The notes: a model not told the origin generated them from the sequence alone. A stretch of 64,000 nucleotides of DNA from Adhaeribacter radiodurans (GCF_014075995.1 NZ_CP055153.1:1426001-1490000), one strand, 5' to 3'. Shown: positions 1 through 9,787, counted from the stretch's first letter. Numbers and translations are program-made.

Positions 1-190
1 TATCGTACACGTAACCCGTTTCGGGGTTAACCGAGCCGGTTAGCTTCACCGTTAAAGAGTAATTATGGCCGTGATAATTCGGGTTATTACATTTGCCAAA
101 AACCCGCTGATTCATTTCGGGGCTCCAGGCTGGGTTGTTCAGCCGATGAGCAGCATTAAAATGTTCTTTTCTACAAACGGTTACTTTCAT
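1..190 (-). CDS. queD: 6-carboxytetrahydropterin synthase / PTPS family (partial)
   Basis: Partial gene: the ATG is at 188-190 and the reading frame runs off the left edge after about 63 residues. The N-terminus shows the PTPS/QueD fold signature, with HFNAAHRL near residues 10-17 and CNNPNYHGHNY near residues 36-46. These supply the conserved Cys and the His residues that bind zinc. The family converts 7,8-dihydroneopterin triphosphate to 6-carboxy-tetrahydropterin (queuosine route) or to 6-pyruvoyl-tetrahydropterin; which one applies cannot be told from this fragment. Assignment to the family is firm; the exact reaction is inference. It stands alone on the minus strand, with trxA upstream of it in the same direction. 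Confidence 0.88.
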   Translation of the reverse strand, partial: MKVTVCRKEHFNAAHRLNNPAWSPEMNQRVFGKCNNPNYHGHNYSLTVKLTGSVNPETGYVYD

Positions 191-344
191 TAATAGAGCT
201 TAACAGGCTAAGGTAATAAATTGTTCTGGATTTAAGGTCTTTTAGTAAATTGGATGTAGTTATTATACGCAGGGCAAAATTTTTTATTCACTTTTTTAAA
301 TCATAAAGCAAATAAGTACCTGCATAATTCTTTCAAAATGGCAT

Positions 345-390
345 TAAAAGAAAAAGCCCTTCTGCCTGGTTTGCAGAAGGGCCTTTAAAA
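345..390 (-). terminator. intrinsic terminator after trxA
   Basis: The arms at 354-365 and 373-385 (AGCCCTTCTGC / GCAGAAGGGCCT) form a strong GC-containing hairpin. Read on the minus strand it is followed by a run of T, about 20 bases after the trxA stop. Confidence 0.8.
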
Positions 391-405
391 TTAAGATAAT
401 ATAAT

Positions 406-732
406 TTAGGCTATTTGGGCGTCTAATTTCTGAGCAAGGGTAGCTTTTGGTACAGCACCTACTTGTTTATCTACAACCTGGCCGTTTTTAAATACGAGCA
501 GGGTAGGAATGCTGCGAATGCCAAACTTAGCCGATGTTTGCGGATTAGCGTCAACGTCTACTTTACCTACTACTACTTTACCTTCGTATTCGCCGGCTAA
601 TTGTTCTACTACCGGACCAACCATGCGGCAAGGTCCGCACCATTCAGCCCAAAAATCTACCAGTACGGGTTTATCAGAATTAATAACTTCATCGAAGTTT
701 GCATCCGTTATTTCAATTGCTTTGTGTGCCAT
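406..732 (-). CDS. trxA: thioredoxin
   Basis: A 108-residue single-domain thioredoxin, the usual family length. The redox motif WCGPC sits at residues 31-35 and the conserved cis-proline is in SIPT near residue 76. It is a cytoplasmic disulfide reductase that takes electrons from thioredoxin reductase and reduces proteins such as ribonucleotide reductase and peroxiredoxins. There is no signal peptide, so it is not a secreted TlpA type. It is a single-gene unit with its own terminator and a candidate Bacteroidota -7 box (TATATTTG) about 55 bases upstream. The start is supported by alignment of the first residues with the normal thioredoxin N-terminus. Confidence 0.97.
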   Translation of the reverse strand: MAHKAIEITDANFDEVINSDKPVLVDFWAEWCGPCRMVGPVVEQLAGEYEGKVVVGKVDVDANPQTSAKFGIRSIPTLLVFKNGQVVDKQVGAVPKATLAQKLDAQIA

Positions 733-784
733 AACTTTTTAATTAAGCATTAAGTTAAAATAATTATTATAGTGATATAGGCTT

Positions 785-792
785 CAAATATA
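785..792 (-). promoter_or_regulatory. candidate -7 box of trxA promoter
   Basis: On the minus strand this reads TATATTTG, matching the Bacteroidota -7 consensus TAnnTTTG, 53 bases before the trxA ATG. No clear -33 TTTG is seen at the expected distance, so this is tentative. Confidence 0.35.
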
Positions 793-917
793 GTTCCAGG
801 CAGAATTTCTGCCATTTCGGCTTACTTCTTTTAACTCTAAACAATCAAATTAGGTTTTAAAAAGAAGTAAAGTTTTGTAAATCTATCGTAAAAACACGAT
901 AAAAGCAAATTTTGTTT

Positions 918-954
918 CACCTGACAACCTGGCTGCCATACAATCTGTCAGGTG
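918..954. repeat. inverted repeat CACCTGACA / TGTCAGGTG
   Basis: Perfect 9-base arms at 918-926 and 946-954 with a 19-base loop, in the otherwise empty gap 733-1254. The same core forms the palindrome at 5622-5645. There is no T run, so it is not an obvious terminator. Nothing else is seen in this gap. Confidence 0.6.
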
Positions 955-1254
955 CAGGTTTAAATTGTGCTTTTTCTGCAATAAATTACTCAACAGCTAT
1001 CCTTTAAAATTGTTACGTCTAAGGTTAATAACCCGAAAGTAGTTCTAGAAAAACGTAGTGATATAGTTCGTTCTTTTTTGCCAGATAAAGTATAGCTTCT
1101 TTAATTTAAAAGTTGTTTAGCGTTTCAAAGTTTATCTAGTATAACACCTTTTAAGGTTTTTACCAGAAGTAATTCGGGGAGATATGCGGTCTGGGTTGGG
1201 ATGACACTACTAATAGCAACATATTTCGAAAGTAATTTAAATAGTAAATTGCTT

Positions 1255-1827
1255 TTAAGTAAGTTCTTCTGGTGAAGGTTGTATTGCTAAATGGGTGGGC
1301 AAACCGTCTAAACTTACTAAATTCTTTTCTTGCTTGTATGCTTCTAATCCTTTTGCTCCTTTTTTCTCGGCCCAATCAAAATGAATAGCGCGCTCGCCTT
1401 CGTAATTGTATAAGGGCACGCCAAAACCACAGGATGTTTGTACCAGGTGAATATCGGCCACTATAATCTGGCGGGTACTGGGGTAAATAGTAAAATTGGG
1501 TGCGTACGTTGCCCATTGCGTAGAATTGGGCAGCACCGTAAAGCCTTTGCCGTATAATCTTAAAATGATAGGAGCTCCCGCAAAAGAGCAAAACATAAAA
1601 GTAATCCGGCCATTTTCCAGGGTATGCGCCGAGGTTTCGTTACCACTGCTGATTAAATCCATGTAGGCTACTTGGTTTTCTGACAAAACCCGGAAACAAT
1701 CCAACCCTTTGGGCGATAAATTAATGTGACCTTCCGGGCTTAAAGGCGCGGTACTCACAAAAAAGATATGCTGCTTTTGAATAAACTCCTGATGCGCCGG
1801 TTTTATAGAGTCATGAAATTTACCCAT
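1255..1827 (-). CDS. pyridoxamine 5'-phosphate oxidase-like flavoprotein
   Basis: A 190-residue protein of the PNPOx-like split-barrel family. The N-terminal part (about residues 20-125, from FFVSTAPLSPEGHINLSPKG to the strand with GRITFMFCSFAGAP) matches the FMN-binding split beta-barrel. The family includes true pyridoxamine-phosphate oxidases and many flavin or F420-type reductases of unknown substrate. This member lacks the typical C-terminal PdxH dimerisation segment, so vitamin B6 synthesis should not be assumed. The ATG at 1825-1827 is the only good start. It is a single gene between empty gaps, and no partner gene hints at a substrate. Confidence 0.8.
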   Translation of the reverse strand: MGKFHDSIKPAHQEFIQKQHIFFVSTAPLSPEGHINLSPKGLDCFRVLSENQVAYMDLISSGNETSAHTLENGRITFMFCSFAGAPIILRLYGKGFTVLPNSTQWATYAPNFTIYPSTRQIIVADIHLVQTSCGFGVPLYNYEGERAIHFDWAEKKGAKGLEAYKQEKNLVSLDGLPTHLAIQPSPEELT

Positions 1828-2108
1828 AGTCTGAATGCTTTAATGGCTGTGCATGAAAAGTAAGAAATACGAATTAAGTTTATAATTTATGGTCTGTTTA
1901 GATTTTAGAAGTAAGTATCTCTTTTACATTATTTATTATTTACTAAAAATTAGTAGAAAATCTATTCTCCCTTATTAAAGTAGATTTACTTCGAAATCTA
2001 GAATAGTAAAAACCTATAGCCTATTTATTAGCATAGTTGTATATACCATAAACCAATAAGATTTCGAAAAAATGTTTTATCTTCCATTTAGAAGCTGAAA
2101 TAAAATAT
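1828..2108. other. intergenic gap, divergent promoters
   Basis: A 281-base AT-rich gap between the minus-strand PNPOx-like gene and the plus-strand histidine kinase. It must hold both promoters. I see no clear operator, RNA or ORF in it. Confidence 0.4.
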
Positions 2109-4091
2109 ATGAAGTCGATTGGTTCCTTAGATAAGTATCCCACCCAAAATTGCTGCATAAAATGTGTTTTCCTTATTCTGTTATTCTTGCTTCCAATATG
2201 TACGTTCGCTGACATTCATTTTACTCAGAAGCCGGATAGTAATTTAATTAAGCAATTGCTGGATTCGGGTTATGTAATGGAAAGCATCAACCCCCAGGCG
2301 GCCTTAAATATTTACGCCGAAGCCAATCAAATTAGTAAAAAAATAAATTATGTTTTGGGTCAGGCAAAAGCGCAGCATTACAGTGGCATTGTTTATTCAG
2401 ACCGCAGTGAATACCAATCTGCCTTAATGCGGTACCAGAAAGCCATGAAGCTTTACCAACAGATTAATTATAAAAGAGGGATTGGCGCTTGTTATACGAA
2501 TATGGGTAACCTGTTTCGGTATCAAGGTAAACTGGACAGTGCCTTAGCATATCACCAATTTGCCATTAATTTTTTTAAACAATCGTCGCAATTAGACGGA
2601 TTATCTATGGCGTATGGCAATGCGGGAGGGATATTTCAGCAGATGAAGCAATTTGAGAAAGCCAATAATTATTTTACACAAGCGGTAAATGCGGCGGCGC
2701 AGGTTAATGATTCGCTTTCCTTATGCCGGGCCTTAATTAATAAGGGTACGGCCTTAAACGATTTAAAGAAATACGATGAATCTGTTAAAATAAATATTCA
2801 GGCATTAAAAATTGCTGAACTACTTCAGGATGATTATGGTCTTCAGTTGGCCAATATAAATTTTGCGGATCATTATAAACGAAAGAAACAATATGCCAGA
2901 GCCATACAGTTTGGACTGAAGGGTTTACATTATGCCCAAAAGCTTTCTACTCCTTATGATGTAGCTGATATAAAGAAAAGAATAGGAGATTTATATCTGG
3001 AAAATGGAAATTTTGCTAAAGCCAAAACTTTTTACCTAGAGGCCATAGAACTTTCCGAAAAAATAAAAGCCACGGAGATTTCTGCTACTGTTTATACTTC
3101 TTTGCATAAGCTATATGCGGCCACCGCAGACTATAAACCCGCTTATAATTACCAGACCTTAGCTCAACAATACCAGGACAGTATTTTGGGAGAAAAACAA
3201 TTAAAAATAATAAATGAATTAGAGGTAAAGTACCAATCGCTGCAAAAAGATAAGGAATTGGCCCAACAACAATTGCAACTAGAAAAGAGCAGGCAATATG
3301 TAATTTATAGCATTGGCGCCTTTTTGATTGCTTTATTGGTGGTTCTGTTACTGTATCTGTATTTTAATTACAAAGGAAAGATTTACCACAAACAATTAAA
3401 AGCTGTTCAGCAGGAAAAAGAAATACAGGTGTTACAGGCCTTGATGCAGGGCGAAGAAAAAGAACGCACCCGCATTGCCCGGGACCTGCACGATGAGGTA
3501 GCCGGTATGCTGGCGGCCGCTAAAATGCACATGAATTCGCTGGTTTTACAGGCACAGGAAATTATTCAGCATAAAGGTTACCACCAGGTAGTAGATCTTT
3601 TGGACGAAGCTTCGGTGTCGGTGAGGAAAACGGCGCACAACTTAATGCCGGAGGTGTTAATGCAACATGGTTTAGATAAAGCCTTGTGCCGCTTTTGTAA
3701 CAACATAAGCAATGATAAACTGCTGGTGGTGCAATACGATTCGTGGGGAGACATTGGCAGGTTTGCGGCAGAATTTGAGCTGTCGGTTTACAGAATTGTG
3801 CAGGAACTGTTAAACAATACCATCAAACACGCTCATGCTACCGAAGCTATTGTACAGTTAAGCTACCAGGGTAATGTCCTTTCGATTACAATAGAGGATT
3901 ACGGAGTTGGTATTAATCTGAATAACCTTTCCGAAGAGGGGATGGGTATGCATAGTTTGAGGTCGCGGGTAAATGCTCTCCAGGGCAAAATAGATGTTTC
4001 TTCAGATGTTGGGCAGGGCGTAAGTGTTTATCTGGAGTTTGATACTACTGAATGTACCGTGGAATCCGTGAGGGAAGAAATAACAAGATAG
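2109..4091 (+). CDS. TPR-containing sensor histidine kinase (HisKA_3/HATPase)
   Basis: A 660-residue membrane kinase. Order of parts: N-terminal hydrophobic signal/anchor (about residues 20-36), a periplasmic array of tetratricopeptide repeats (about 45-375), a coiled coil (about 375-415), one transmembrane helix (about 417-440), a HisKA_3 dimerisation box with RDLHDEVAG, where the His is the phospho-acceptor, and a C-terminal HATPase with NNTIKHAHA (N box) and DYGVGI (G1 box). This is the NarX/DesK-like class that normally phosphorylates a LuxR/NarL response regulator. No response regulator lies next to it, so its partner is elsewhere. The ligand is unknown; TPRs suggest protein or peptide sensing. 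Confidence 0.9.
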   Translation: MKSIGSLDKYPTQNCCIKCVFLILLFLLPICTFADIHFTQKPDSNLIKQLLDSGYVMESINPQAALNIYAEANQISKKINYVLGQAKAQHYSGIVYSDRSEYQSALMRYQKAMKLYQQINYKRGIGACYTNMGNLFRYQGKLDSALAYHQFAINFFKQSSQLDGLSMAYGNAGGIFQQMKQFEKANNYFTQAVNAAAQVNDSLSLCRALINKGTALNDLKKYDESVKINIQALKIAELLQDDYGLQLANINFADHYKRKKQYARAIQFGLKGLHYAQKLSTPYDVADIKKRIGDLYLENGNFAKAKTFYLEAIELSEKIKATEISATVYTSLHKLYAATADYKPAYNYQTLAQQYQDSILGEKQLKIINELEVKYQSLQKDKELAQQQLQLEKSRQYVIYSIGAFLIALLVVLLLYLYFNYKGKIYHKQLKAVQQEKEIQVLQALMQGEEKERTRIARDLHDEVAGMLAAAKMHMNSLVLQAQEIIQHKGYHQVVDLLDEASVSVRKTAHNLMPEVLMQHGLDKALCRFCNNISNDKLLVVQYDSWGDIGRFAAEFELSVYRIVQELLNNTIKHAHATEAIVQLSYQGNVLSITIEDYGVGINLNNLSEEGMGMHSLRSRVNALQGKIDVSSDVGQGVSVYLEFDTTECTVESVREEITR

Positions 4092-4364
4092 TTATCTGAT
4101 GTTTAAACCGGAATGTTTATACTAGTTACATAAGGTAAACTTTTAAACCCAGTTATTTAGTAGCTGTATACACTTTTTCAATATAAAGCTTCCTGGCTAT
4201 AATTCAATCAAGCGCATTGTGTGAAAGCAATAACACCTAACGCGGGAGAAAAAATTGCTATGTGTATTAATTGGCAAGAAGTTTTACAAGGTCTACCCAA
4301 TAGTTAGTTTTCTGATGCACCCTTCTTTTCCAATTTCACATTTAATAGTTAATTTTGAATTCTT

Positions 4365-5444
4365 ATGAGACTATTAAATATTTTATTGGCAGGCATTTTA
4401 TGCCTGAATCTTACTTCTTTGCTGGGGAAACCAGTTACTTTAAATACCAAAGGCTTAGCTACTCCTCCTCCTCGTATCATTCGTACCTGCTGCTCATTTG
4501 GTTCTGAGTTAAAAATGGCAGTTATACCGGTAAAAAAGGTTACGCAAATTAGTTGTATCAGCAATTTAGGTCCACATCAATATTTAGGCAGCAGTAAAGA
4601 AGGTAACGGCATCATTTATACCAAACACGGCGGTTTTGTTGATATGGGCCACTTACGTGATCAAGCCGATTGGACAGCCTACCTGTATGCTTTAATTCGG
4701 GAAAGTCAAAAAAATGGCGTAACAATCCAACGCTTGGGACATGAAGGTGGTACAAAAGAGTTAAACCTGAATATACCCGCCGATTTAGATAGCACAGATG
4801 CCATTTTATTGGCTGGCCGGATTGCTTATGACTTATCGGTGTGGCACGAAATAGCCACCTGGTATGGCGCCTCTTATATCCCTTTTGTTACCGAACGGTA
4901 TTCCAGCTTTTCTATCGAAGATGCATACTCCAACTTATTAGGGGTTACCTTGGGCATGGAAGCTCTTAAAAGCGATTTACCCTACGAGCAAGCCATAACT
5001 CAATTAATAGCCAAAACATTAAATAATTTAGAAGCTGTAGCCACTGAAGCAGATACCCATGCTGCCATGGAAAGTGTACTTAATGTTTGGTGGACACGCG
5101 ATAAAAGGTTACCTAGCGGCAAAATATTGTTGGCGCGCCAGATAGAGGTTTATCCAGTTGTAAGGCCTTTGCTTCTCCCGGGTACAGCTAACGCCCTAGA
5201 TGCAGCTGCTTTTGAGTTAACTGTTCCGGACCAGACACAAGCTCATAAGTCCTTATCTGACTTTTACCAGCTTACGATTAAGCCAAGCTATAAAGTGCCG
5301 CTTCACTTAATTTTTCCGGAAGAAGAAAAACATTTTGTTACCCAAACAGATTTTGCTTTACTTCTGCGCCAGATTGAAAAAGAAGAGCGGGCCCAACAAC
5401 TGCAAACTAATTCACGAATCGTAAATTGGCGGTCTGGTAGTTGA
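4365..5444 (+). CDS. DUF4056 domain protein, exported
   Basis: A 359-residue protein with an N-terminal hydrophobic segment (residues 4-20) that looks like a signal peptide. The core (about residues 35-265) carries hallmarks I associate with DUF4056: CCSFG, GGFVDMGHLRD, WHEIATWYG and the run ERYSSFSIEDAYSNLLG. The His/Asp/Glu pattern (D-x-GHLRD and WHE) suggests a metal site, but no reaction is established for the family. It begins 273 bases after the histidine kinase and ends at a strong terminator, so it is probably a separate unit. Family call is fairly confident; function unknown. Confidence 0.75.
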   Translation: MRLLNILLAGILCLNLTSLLGKPVTLNTKGLATPPPRIIRTCCSFGSELKMAVIPVKKVTQISCISNLGPHQYLGSSKEGNGIIYTKHGGFVDMGHLRDQADWTAYLYALIRESQKNGVTIQRLGHEGGTKELNLNIPADLDSTDAILLAGRIAYDLSVWHEIATWYGASYIPFVTERYSSFSIEDAYSNLLGVTLGMEALKSDLPYEQAITQLIAKTLNNLEAVATEADTHAAMESVLNVWWTRDKRLPSGKILLARQIEVYPVVRPLLLPGTANALDAAAFELTVPDQTQAHKSLSDFYQLTIKPSYKVPLHLIFPEEEKHFVTQTDFALLLRQIEKEERAQQLQTNSRIVNWRSGS

Positions 5445-5492
5445 AATATTTTTGTTCATATTGATTATTAATCTCAGATAAATTACTACAAC

Positions 5493-5525
5493 AAAAGGCC
5501 CATAATACATGGGCCTTTTTCGTTT
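5493..5525 (+). terminator. intrinsic terminator after DUF4056 gene
   Basis: Stem AAAAGGCCC (5493-5501) / GGGCCTTTT (5511-5519) followed by T residues, about 50 bases after the stop. It could work in both directions. Confidence 0.85.
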
Positions 5526-5621
5526 TTTACTCCTTCATATTGCTATCTTATCCAGGTGTATAAACTCAGACTGGCGGCATGCAGGGGCAGCTAAGCAAAC
5601 CTTCTTGTTGTAGGTTCTGCC

Positions 5622-5645
5622 GTGTCAGGTGTTATCACCTGACAC
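5622..5645. repeat. perfect palindromic hairpin GTGTCAGGTG-TTAT-CACCTGACAC
   Basis: Ten-base perfect arms and a four-base loop, 20 bases past the dnaE stop. On the minus strand there is no T run after it, so it may be a 3'-end stabiliser rather than a terminator. It shares its core with the inverted repeat at 918-954. Confidence 0.65.
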
Positions 5646-5664
5646 TTAATGACAGCATTAAAAT

Positions 5665-8600
5665 CTACAACAACTTACAAACCCCCAATTCCTTTTCCTT
5701 TACCTTCAAAATAAATGTTTTCGGGTCGATGCGGTATTTGCGGGAGAACATTTCCACGGTGAGGCGTTCGTTGGGTTCGCAGAGTACCAGTTCCAGTTTT
5801 TTCTGGCCAGGTGATTCCTGTGCGGCTTGTTCAATATGGTCGATTTGCAGAGCATTCAGAGTACGAAGGTCGATGTCTAACCGAACACCCTGGGCTAATT
5901 TTTCGGCCACATCGCCGAGCAATTGCATGTTGGTAGGCTTCAATTCCCACTGGTCTTCTGATTTATAACGCAAGGTTACTTTGCCTTTTACAAACAAGAA
6001 CATACCGTCTTTTAAATAAGGCGAGAACTTTACGTAATCTTCCCCGAACAAAGCCAGACCTAAAGTAGAATCATAATCTTCCAGGGTAAACAGCGCAAAT
6101 GGATTTCCGTTTTTTCCCGTCCGGATGACAATATTACTTACAATACCGGCCACTGAAATATCGCGGTTTTTGTATTCGGCAATTCGGTCCAAAGGACAAG
6201 TGCAGTACGAGTCAATTTCTAATTTAAACTGGTCGAGCGGGTGACCGGAAATGTAAAAACCTACCACTTCTTTTTCCCGGCGCAGCATTTCGGTTTGGCT
6301 CCAAGGTGCTACTTCCGGTACTTTGGGCAAGGGAATTTGCACGGCACTACCACCGCCAAACAACGATTGTTGGGAGGAACTTTGCTCGGCCTGGTATTGG
6401 TTACCAAAACGGATAGATTTTTCGAGTAAATTCAGGTTTTCGCCGTCGGGTATTTCAATGTATTGCGCCCGGTGGTAGCGCTCAAACGAATCGAATGCTC
6501 CGGCTTGGGCTAAACTTTCAAAAGTTTTCTTGTTTACTGCCCGCAAATTGGCTCGTTTGGCAAAGTCAAAAACATCGGAGTAGGGTCCTTTTTTCTCCCG
6601 TTCTTCCAGAATAGCTTCTACCGCTGCTTCGCCAGTTCCTTTTACCGCTCCTAAACCAAAACGAATAGCGCCATCTTTGTTAACGTTAAATTTATAGATG
6701 GATTCGTTCACGTCCGGACCCAACACCGGTACTTGCTGGCGACGCGCTTCTTCGATAAAGAAAGTTACTTTCTTAATATCGTTCATGTTGTGCGTGAGAA
6801 CGGCCGCCATGTACTCTGCGGGGTAATGCGCTTTTAAATAACCTGTTTGGTAAGCCACTACCGAGTAAGCCGCCGAGTGCGACCGGTTAAAGCCGTACTG
6901 GGCAAATTTCTCCATTACGTCGAATACTTCCGACGCTTTTTTCTCGGGTATTTTATGGAGTTCCTTGGCACCTTTAATAAATTTCTCTCGCTCTTTGGCC
7001 ATTTTGGCCATATCTTTTTTACCCATTGCCCGGCGCAGCAAGTCGGCACCACCCAGGGAGTAGCCCGCTAAGATCTGGGCCGTTTGCATAATTTGCTCCT
7101 GGTACACCATAATGCCGTAGGAGTAATTCAGGATGGGTTCCAGCAGTTCGTGCGGGTATTCAACCGGTTCGCGGCCGTGTTTCCGGTTAATAAAGTTAGG
7201 AATGAACTGCATTGGACCGGGCCGGTAAAGCGCGTTCATGGCAATTAAATCCTCGATATTCGTTGGCTGCAAATCTTTTAAGTACATCCGCATGCCTTCG
7301 GATTCAAACTGGAAGGTACCAATGGTGTCACCGCGTTGGTAGAGCGCAAAAGTCTTTTCGTCTTCCAGAGGTATTTCATCGATATTAATATCTACGCCGT
7401 GATTGGTCTTAATCAATTCTAAAGCATCGCGAATAATGGTTAGGGTTTTGAGACCCAAAAAGTCCATTTTCAGCATGCCCGCGCTTTCAATTACCTTACC
7501 GTCGAACTGCGTTATGAGCAGGTCTGAATCTTTAGAGGTAGAAACCGGAATGTAATTGGTAATATCATCGGGAGCAATAATTACCCCTGCCGCGTGAATA
7601 CCGGTATTACGGACAGAACCTTCCAATTTTTCTGCCAGTTGCACTACTTTTCCCCGGTGGTCGTTGCCCGCCCGAATGTTAGCCAGTTCCGGCGATTCTA
7701 TAAATGCTTTAGCCAGGGTAGTACCCGGCGTTTCGGGCACCATTTTGGCCAGTTCATTAGCCTCAGATAAAGGCAATTCGGTAGCGCGGGCCACGTCTTT
7801 AATGCTCGATTTGGCCGCCATGGTACCAAAAGTGATAATCTGGGCTACCTGGGTTTTACCGTATTTCCCCACCACGTAGTCGATTACGCGCTGGCGGTTT
7901 TCGTCGTCGAAGTCAATATCAATATCGGGCATACTTACCCGTTCCGGATTTAAAAAACGCTCGAAAAGCAGGGAATACTTTATGGGGTCGATGTTGGTAA
8001 TACCAACGCAATAGGCTACCGCCGAACCGGCGGCGGAACCCCGGCCCGGCCCAACTACTACTCCCATGGCCCGGCCTTGATTAATAAAGTCCTGCACAAT
8101 TAAAAAGTAACCCGCAAATCCCATGGTTTCGATAATCTGCAGCTCATAGTTCAGGCGTTCTTCAACTTCGGGGGTAATTTCTTTGTACCGTTTCTTAGCG
8201 CCTTCAAAGGTCAAATGGCGCAAAAAAGCATCCGGTCCGGCGTGTTCCGCCGGTATCGGAAAGTTGGGTAATAGTATATCGCGCTGCAGTTTGGGCGGCG
8301 TTATTTTATCAACGATTTCGTTTGTATTGTCTACTGATTCCGGCACGTCGCGGAACAGTTGGTTCATCTGCGCCTGCGTTTTGAAGTAGAATTCGTCGTT
8401 GGGGAAACCAAAGCGGGTTTGCGGCCGGGGCTTCTGCATTTCTTCTTCAATCCGGTACAGCATCCGGCGGGCTACTTCGTCGTTGTTTAAGTTTTTGCGG
8501 AGGTTATCCAGGTGGTCGTAAGCAACCTCGCCCTTAGAAGTTAACAACCGGAAATATTTGGTGTTGAAATCACCAACCGGAATACTTTCGTCTTCGCCGG

Positions 8601-9300
8601 TATTCACGCAGAGCAGAATGTCGTGGGCATTCCAGTCGTTTTGCTCAATGTAGTGCGAGTCGTTGGTGCAAATTACTTTTACGTTGTATTTCTTCGCCCA
8701 CTTGAGTAATACCTGGTTTACATCTTCCTGGCTCTTACCGGTGTTATCAATATTTTGCAGGCCGTGCCGCTGAATTTCGATGTAATAATCTTCGCCGAAT
8801 AAATCGAGCCACCATTTCAATATTTCTTCGGCTTCTTCTTCGCTTTTCCATAAAATAGCTTGCGGTACTTCCGCCCCAATGCAGCAACTGGTGGCAATTA
8901 AGCCCTTCGAGTATTTTTGCAGAAGCTCTTTATCAATGCGTGGCCATTTACTATACAAACCTTCAATGTAGCTCATGGAGCAAAGCTTCGACAGGTTTTT
9001 GTAGCCGTCCTGGTCTTTGGCCAATAAAAGTTGATGGTAGCGGTTATCGCGTTGTTCTTTAGTAAAAACTTTCTGATGGCGGTCCTGCACCAAATAAAAT
9101 TCGCAGCCCACAATGGGTTTTACGTTGTATTTATTGGCTTCGGCCACAAAGTTAAAAGCCCCAAACATATTACCGTGGTCGGTCATAGCAACGGCCTTCA
9201 TACCATCGGCTTGGGCTTTCTTCATCAGGCCGCCAATGCTGGCAGCACCATCGAGCAAAGAGTATTGAGTATGGCAGTGTAAATGCGAGAATTCAGGCAC
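5665..9300 (-). CDS. dnaE: DNA polymerase III subunit alpha
   Basis: The 1211-residue replicative polymerase catalytic subunit. The N-terminal PHP domain begins at once with HLHCH (residues 6-10), which fixes the GTG start at 9298-9300. The C-family polymerase core contains the PDIDIDF motif (near residue 460) with catalytic aspartates and the glycine-rich GPGRGSAAGS stretch just before it. It is followed by a helix-hairpin-helix region, an OB fold (ISVAGIVSN onward, about residue 1000) and a C-terminal tail that in this family contacts the clamp and tau. Length is normal for Bacteroidota DnaE. It is a single gene; the gap upstream (9301-9787) holds only AT-rich repeat sequence. Confidence 0.98.
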   Translation of the reverse strand: MPEFSHLHCHTQYSLLDGAASIGGLMKKAQADGMKAVAMTDHGNMFGAFNFVAEANKYNVKPIVGCEFYLVQDRHQKVFTKEQRDNRYHQLLLAKDQDGYKNLSKLCSMSYIEGLYSKWPRIDKELLQKYSKGLIATSCCIGAEVPQAILWKSEEEAEEILKWWLDLFGEDYYIEIQRHGLQNIDNTGKSQEDVNQVLLKWAKKYNVKVICTNDSHYIEQNDWNAHDILLCVNTGEDESIPVGDFNTKYFRLLTSKGEVAYDHLDNLRKNLNNDEVARRMLYRIEEEMQKPRPQTRFGFPNDEFYFKTQAQMNQLFRDVPESVDNTNEIVDKITPPKLQRDILLPNFPIPAEHAGPDAFLRHLTFEGAKKRYKEITPEVEERLNYELQIIETMGFAGYFLIVQDFINQGRAMGVVVGPGRGSAAGSAVAYCVGITNIDPIKYSLLFERFLNPERVSMPDIDIDFDDENRQRVIDYVVGKYGKTQVAQIITFGTMAAKSSIKDVARATELPLSEANELAKMVPETPGTTLAKAFIESPELANIRAGNDHRGKVVQLAEKLEGSVRNTGIHAAGVIIAPDDITNYIPVSTSKDSDLLITQFDGKVIESAGMLKMDFLGLKTLTIIRDALELIKTNHGVDINIDEIPLEDEKTFALYQRGDTIGTFQFESEGMRMYLKDLQPTNIEDLIAMNALYRPGPMQFIPNFINRKHGREPVEYPHELLEPILNYSYGIMVYQEQIMQTAQILAGYSLGGADLLRRAMGKKDMAKMAKEREKFIKGAKELHKIPEKKASEVFDVMEKFAQYGFNRSHSAAYSVVAYQTGYLKAHYPAEYMAAVLTHNMNDIKKVTFFIEEARRQQVPVLGPDVNESIYKFNVNKDGAIRFGLGAVKGTGEAAVEAILEEREKKGPYSDVFDFAKRANLRAVNKKTFESLAQAGAFDSFERYHRAQYIEIPDGENLNLLEKSIRFGNQYQAEQSSSQQSLFGGGSAVQIPLPKVPEVAPWSQTEMLRREKEVVGFYISGHPLDQFKLEIDSYCTCPLDRIAEYKNRDISVAGIVSNIVIRTGKNGNPFALFTLEDYDSTLGLALFGEDYVKFSPYLKDGMFLFVKGKVTLRYKSEDQWELKPTNMQLLGDVAEKLAQGVRLDIDLRTLNALQIDHIEQAAQESPGQKKLELVLCEPNERLTVEMFSRKYRIDPKTFILKVKEKELGVCKLL

Positions 9301-9787
9301 GAGAAGTGAATTAGAAATTAATAATTACAAATTAGAAATGGAAGATAAGGAAAAATCAGCATCGGTTGAACTACCATTATCTCCGGTTCACAACAATAAA
9401 ATTAAGCAAAAAGTAGCAGTTCCGAAAGCAAAAGTTAAGCTCATTAGGTTACTCCTTGCTTAAGATTATGGGTAAGCAGGAAAGTTAGATAAGCTAAAAA
9501 TCAAAGCACCAGTTATGTTACTAAATCCGCATCCTAGTTTTAGTAAATATTTCGGCGAATCAGTTAGTGAAGAAAGCCTGACACCTGTTTCCTTTGGCAA
9601 TAAATGGTTTTTTAAAGTTCTGGTGCCTACAGTGGGCACTTTCTGACGAATGGAAGCATAAACCTTCTTAAAAGAGCCCAACCTTAGTTCCGGATTTAAT
9701 TTTTTACTGATTTAAAATTATTTCAGCCTATTGTTAACTTTTTCGTAAAGTTAGTTTGGTAACGAAAAACCAGATCAGGGTAAACGA
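9301..9787. other. intergenic gap with AT-rich GAATTAGAAATT repeat units
   Basis: Between the divergent dnaE and MFS genes. At 9309-9341 it carries units like GAATTAGAAATTA and CAAATTAGAAATGG, which recur in the sdhA-sdhB spacer near 17670-17705. An open frame at 9466-9681 on the minus strand looks like chance. Confidence 0.5.
9731..9758 (+). promoter_or_regulatory. candidate promoter of the MFS gene
   Basis: TTG at 9731-9733 and TTAGTTTG at 9751-9758 (one mismatch to TAnnTTTG) with 17 bases between, about 30 bases before the ATG at 9788. Confidence 0.35.

Noticed and set aside
2021-2215. 64-codon minus-strand frame over the histidine kinase start
   Set aside because: It overlaps the kinase N-terminus antisense and shows no recognisable pattern.
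9466-9681. 71-codon minus-strand frame upstream of the MFS gene
   Set aside because: No conserved pattern, lies in an AT-rich divergent promoter region; likely chance.
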